From AG-12 sp035531535 (GTDB lineage: Bacteria; Chloroflexota; Dormibacteria; Aeolococcales; Bog-877), in assembly GCA_035531535.1 (NCBI GenBank), contig DATKSV010000186.1, forward strand, positions 1-15,168: 15,168 bases of DNA, read 5' to 3'. Shown here piece after piece: positions 13,615-15,168 of the stretch (positions are counted from its first letter, which is position 1; the number at the start of each line of letters is the position of its first letter). The notes below the pieces were generated by a model. The model made no database searches, was not told where the DNA came from, and was given only the letters and a program-made list of their open reading frames with translations. Position numbers and translations under genes: made by a program.

Positions 13615-14840
13615 CAGAGGTCCTGGACGTGCCCCGCCTGCGAGGGGACTTCCCGATCCTGGCCGAACGGGTGAACGGGCATCCCTTGGTCTACCTCGAC
13701 AGCGCGGCCACCTCCCAGAAGCCCGAGGTCGTGATCGACGCCATCTCCAACTACTACCGGAGTGCCAACGCCAACGTGCACCGCGGGGTGCACGCCCTGG
13801 GGGAACGGGCGACCGAGGTGTATGAGGGAGCTCGAGAGAGCATCGCTGAGTTCATCAATGCCGACCCTAGGGGAGTTGTGTTCGTGCGCAACACGACCGA
13901 GGGACTCAACCTGGTGGCCCAGGCCTACGCCCGGCCCCGTTTCGGGCCCTCGGACCGGATCGTGGCCACGGTGATGGAGCATCACGCCAATCTGGTGCCG
14001 TGGCAGCAGGTGCGGGACCAGACCGGCTGCCAGCTCGAGTTCATCTCGATCACCGATCAGGGGCGGCTGGACGAGGAGTCCGTGGGCAGGCTCCTCCAGG
14101 CGCCCACCCGGCTGCTGGCAATCACCCACGTCAGCAACGTCCTGGGCACGATCAACCCGGTCCGGGAACTGGTCGAGCGGGCTCACCGGGAGGGGATCGT
14201 GGTCTGCGTCGACGGCGCCCAGGCCGTCCCCCACATGGCAGTCGACCTGGCGGAGCTGGGCGCCGACTTCTATGCCTTCTCCGGACACAAGATGTGCGGG
14301 CCGACCGGGATAGGGGTCCTCTACGGCAGGCCGGAGCTTCTGGAGGAGATGCCCCCCTTTCTAACTGGAGGTTCGATGATCTCGGTGGTGACCCTTGAGC
14401 GCACCACCTGGAACGAGATTCCCCACAAGTTCGAGGCTGGCACCCCGGACATCGCTGGAGCCGCTGGGCTGCGGGCTGCGGTTGGCTATCTGGCCAAGAC
14501 CGGGCTCGATCTCATCCGGAGCCACGACGAGGAGCTCTCCGACTACGCCGCCGAGGCCCTCTCGGAGGTCCCGGGGTTACGCCAGTACGGGCCGCCCGCC
14601 AGCGAGCGCCTCGGCATCATCTCCTTCAACCTGGACGGGATCCACCCTCACGACGTGGGCACGATTCTGGATCGTGAGGGGGTGGCGGTGAGGGCTGGTC
14701 ACCACTGTTGCCAGCCCCTGATGCGCCGGTTGGGGGTTGCCGCCACGACCAGGGCCAGCTTTTACCTCTACAACGACAAGGACGAGGTGGATGCCCTGGT
14801 ACGCGGCCTCGGCGAGGTCAACCGGATCTTCCGGGCCTAA
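13611..14840 (+). CDS. sufS: Cysteine desulfurase SufS (class II)
   Basis: 409 residues from TTG 13611, which overlaps the Rieske stop (TTGA) and gives the normal SufS start MTEVLDVPRLRGDFPIL; GTG 13629 with AGAGG eight bases upstream is an alternative but would drop the conserved LDV. It releases sulfur from cysteine for the SufBCD scaffold. Visible motifs: VYLDSAATSQKP, NANVHRGVHALGERAT, TEGLNLVA, VDGAQAVPHM, the PLP lysine K227 in FSGHKMCGPTG, FEAGTPD, and the catalytic C366 in RAGHHCCQPLMRRLG. A second cysteine, C367, directly follows the catalytic one. The gene ends the suf operon here; no sulfur acceptor gene (sufU or sufE) follows within the window. Confidence 0.95.
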   Translation: MTEVLDVPRLRGDFPILAERVNGHPLVYLDSAATSQKPEVVIDAISNYYRSANANVHRGVHALGERATEVYEGARESIAEFINADPRGVVFVRNTTEGLNLVAQAYARPRFGPSDRIVATVMEHHANLVPWQQVRDQTGCQLEFISITDQGRLDEESVGRLLQAPTRLLAITHVSNVLGTINPVRELVERAHREGIVVCVDGAQAVPHMAVDLAELGADFYAFSGHKMCGPTGIGVLYGRPELLEEMPPFLTGGSMISVVTLERTTWNEIPHKFEAGTPDIAGAAGLRAAVGYLAKTGLDLIRSHDEELSDYAAEALSEVPGLRQYGPPASERLGIISFNLDGIHPHDVGTILDREGVAVRAGHHCCQPLMRRLGVAATTRASFYLYNDKDEVDALVRGLGEVNRIFRA

Positions 14841-14886
14841 TCCGTCCGCGGGCTTGCGACGCCCCCAATTCCAGCCGCGTCAGGGC

Positions 14887-14892
14887 TAGAAT
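14887..14892 (+). promoter_or_regulatory. -10-like box after sufS
   Basis: TAGAAT followed by AAC, the same TARAATA form seen before rrf2 and sufB. Transcription would start near 14899. No -35 at the normal distance (a TTGCGA at 14854 is too far). Confidence 0.4.
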
Positions 14893-14895
14893 AAC

Positions 14896-14925
14896 GACGA
14901 CAGCGTCGTCCGGCCGCCTGGCCGG
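14896..14925 (+). other. Two adjacent hairpins at the 5' end of the putative small transcript
   Basis: GACGAC-AGC-GTCGTC (14896-14910) is directly followed by CCGGCC-GCCT-GGCCGG (14910-14925, sharing one base). They could be a structured RNA leader, or a terminator of the suf operon without a T run. Confidence 0.4.
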
Positions 14926-14975
14926 CAATGGTTGCCCGGCCTGTAGCGGTACCCCAAGAAAAGGAGGGAATGCCC

Positions 14976-15023
14976 ATGCCCGAACGAACCAAAACGATTC
15001 TCACCACCCGGGGTGCCGATTGA
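14976..15023 (+). CDS. Possible 15-residue peptide with strong ribosome binding site
   Basis: ATG 14976 is preceded by AAAAGGAGG with eight bases between AAGGAGG (14961-14967) and the ATG. This is one of the best ribosome binding sites in the window. The peptide MPERTKTILTTRGAD ends at TGA 15021. It might be a leader peptide, a small protein, or the start of a frameshifted gene: moving one base at the GGGG run (15010-15013) would continue as VPIEDHGRDLNSLEALVTHG to a stop at 15090. I do not recognise it securely. Confidence 0.35.
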   Translation: MPERTKTILTTRGAD

Positions 15024-15144
15024 GGATCACGGCCGGGACCTGAACTCTTTGGAGGCGCTGGTCACCCACGGGGGTTTCATGAGGGCCTGAGCTCGACTCC
15101 GTGGCCGTCCTGCGCTGGTGATCCTTGTTCCATCGCCCTATGGC

Positions 15145-15168
15145 GGGGCCGGGTAGCTGCCCGGCCCC
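15145..15168 (+). terminator. Perfect GC hairpin at the right edge
   Basis: GGGGCCGGG (15145-15153) and CCCGGCCCC (15160-15168) form a perfect 9-bp stem around TAGCTG. It ends exactly at the window edge, so whether a T run follows cannot be seen. A Rho-independent terminator of the small transcript, or of a convergent gene to the right, is likely. Confidence 0.55.

Larger units (their letters stand above)
14841..15168. other. Region after sufS with no long gene
   Basis: 328 bases with no convincing long reading frame. In order it holds a -10-like TAGAAT (14887-14892), two adjacent hairpins (14896-14925), a strong ribosome binding site with a 15-codon frame (14976-15023), an overlapping 25-codon frame (15013-15090), and a terminator-like hairpin ending on the last base. 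The arrangement looks like one short transcription unit of about 270 bases. Confidence 0.5.

Noticed and set aside
15005..15050. TPP riboswitch-like words (CGGGGTGCC, TGAG, ACCTGA)
   Set aside because: The spacing and the second conserved arm are wrong, and the segment overlaps a good ribosome binding site and reading frame; chance resemblance is more likely.

Overview
The window is 15.2 kb of very GC-rich, densely coded bacterial chromosome. Many starts are GTG or TTG, several genes overlap by a few bases, and several promoters show a clear -10 hexamer but no good -35. No rRNA, tRNA, transposase, phage gene or CRISPR array was seen. The gene order rrf2-sufC-sufB-sufD-Rieske-sufS fits the Chloroflexota / 'Ca. 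Dormibacterota' side better than the usual actinomycete sufR-sufBDCSU order. This placement is inference from order and composition, not from a marker gene.

Left part, minus strand (1-1200): a small PLDc_N/YxlE-like membrane protein is translationally coupled to an ABC-2 type ATPase that runs off the left edge. The pair resembles the yxlE-yxlF part of the Bacillus yxl operon. Its promoter (1167-1196) carries three TTGACA/TGTCAA motifs.

Metal-transport pair (1299-4551): a minus-strand Nramp-superfamily transporter with an altered metal site (DAGG instead of DPGN, A-P-W instead of M-P-H) is divergent from a soluble protein made of a PRC-barrel-like region, a MgtE N-domain and a CBS pair, with no membrane domain. 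This looks like a channel-type Mg2+ sensor module detached from its own pore and placed beside an unrelated transporter.

Metabolic block, plus strand (4625-7422): a PIG-L family zinc deacetylase and an isocitrate/isopropylmalate-type dehydrogenase 4 bases apart, then a GalE-like UDP-sugar epimerase.

Fe-S block, plus strand (7555-14840): a zinc-ribbon protein and an IscS/NifS-type cysteine desulfurase under one promoter, then an Rrf2/IscR-like regulator with three cysteines, sufC, sufB, sufD, a Rieske-type ferredoxin and sufS. Neither sufU nor sufE follows sufS. Two near-identical sites (9122-9141 and 10449-10468) sit just after -10 boxes, at the rrf2 start and directly behind sufC. Both resemble the type 1 IscR operator, so I propose that the Rrf2 protein controls the operon from both ends of sufC.

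Right edge (14841-15168): no long gene, but a promoter-like hexamer, two hairpins, a 15-codon reading frame with a strong ribosome binding site, and a perfect terminator-like hairpin at the last base. It may be a small RNA, a leader, or the remains of a gene.
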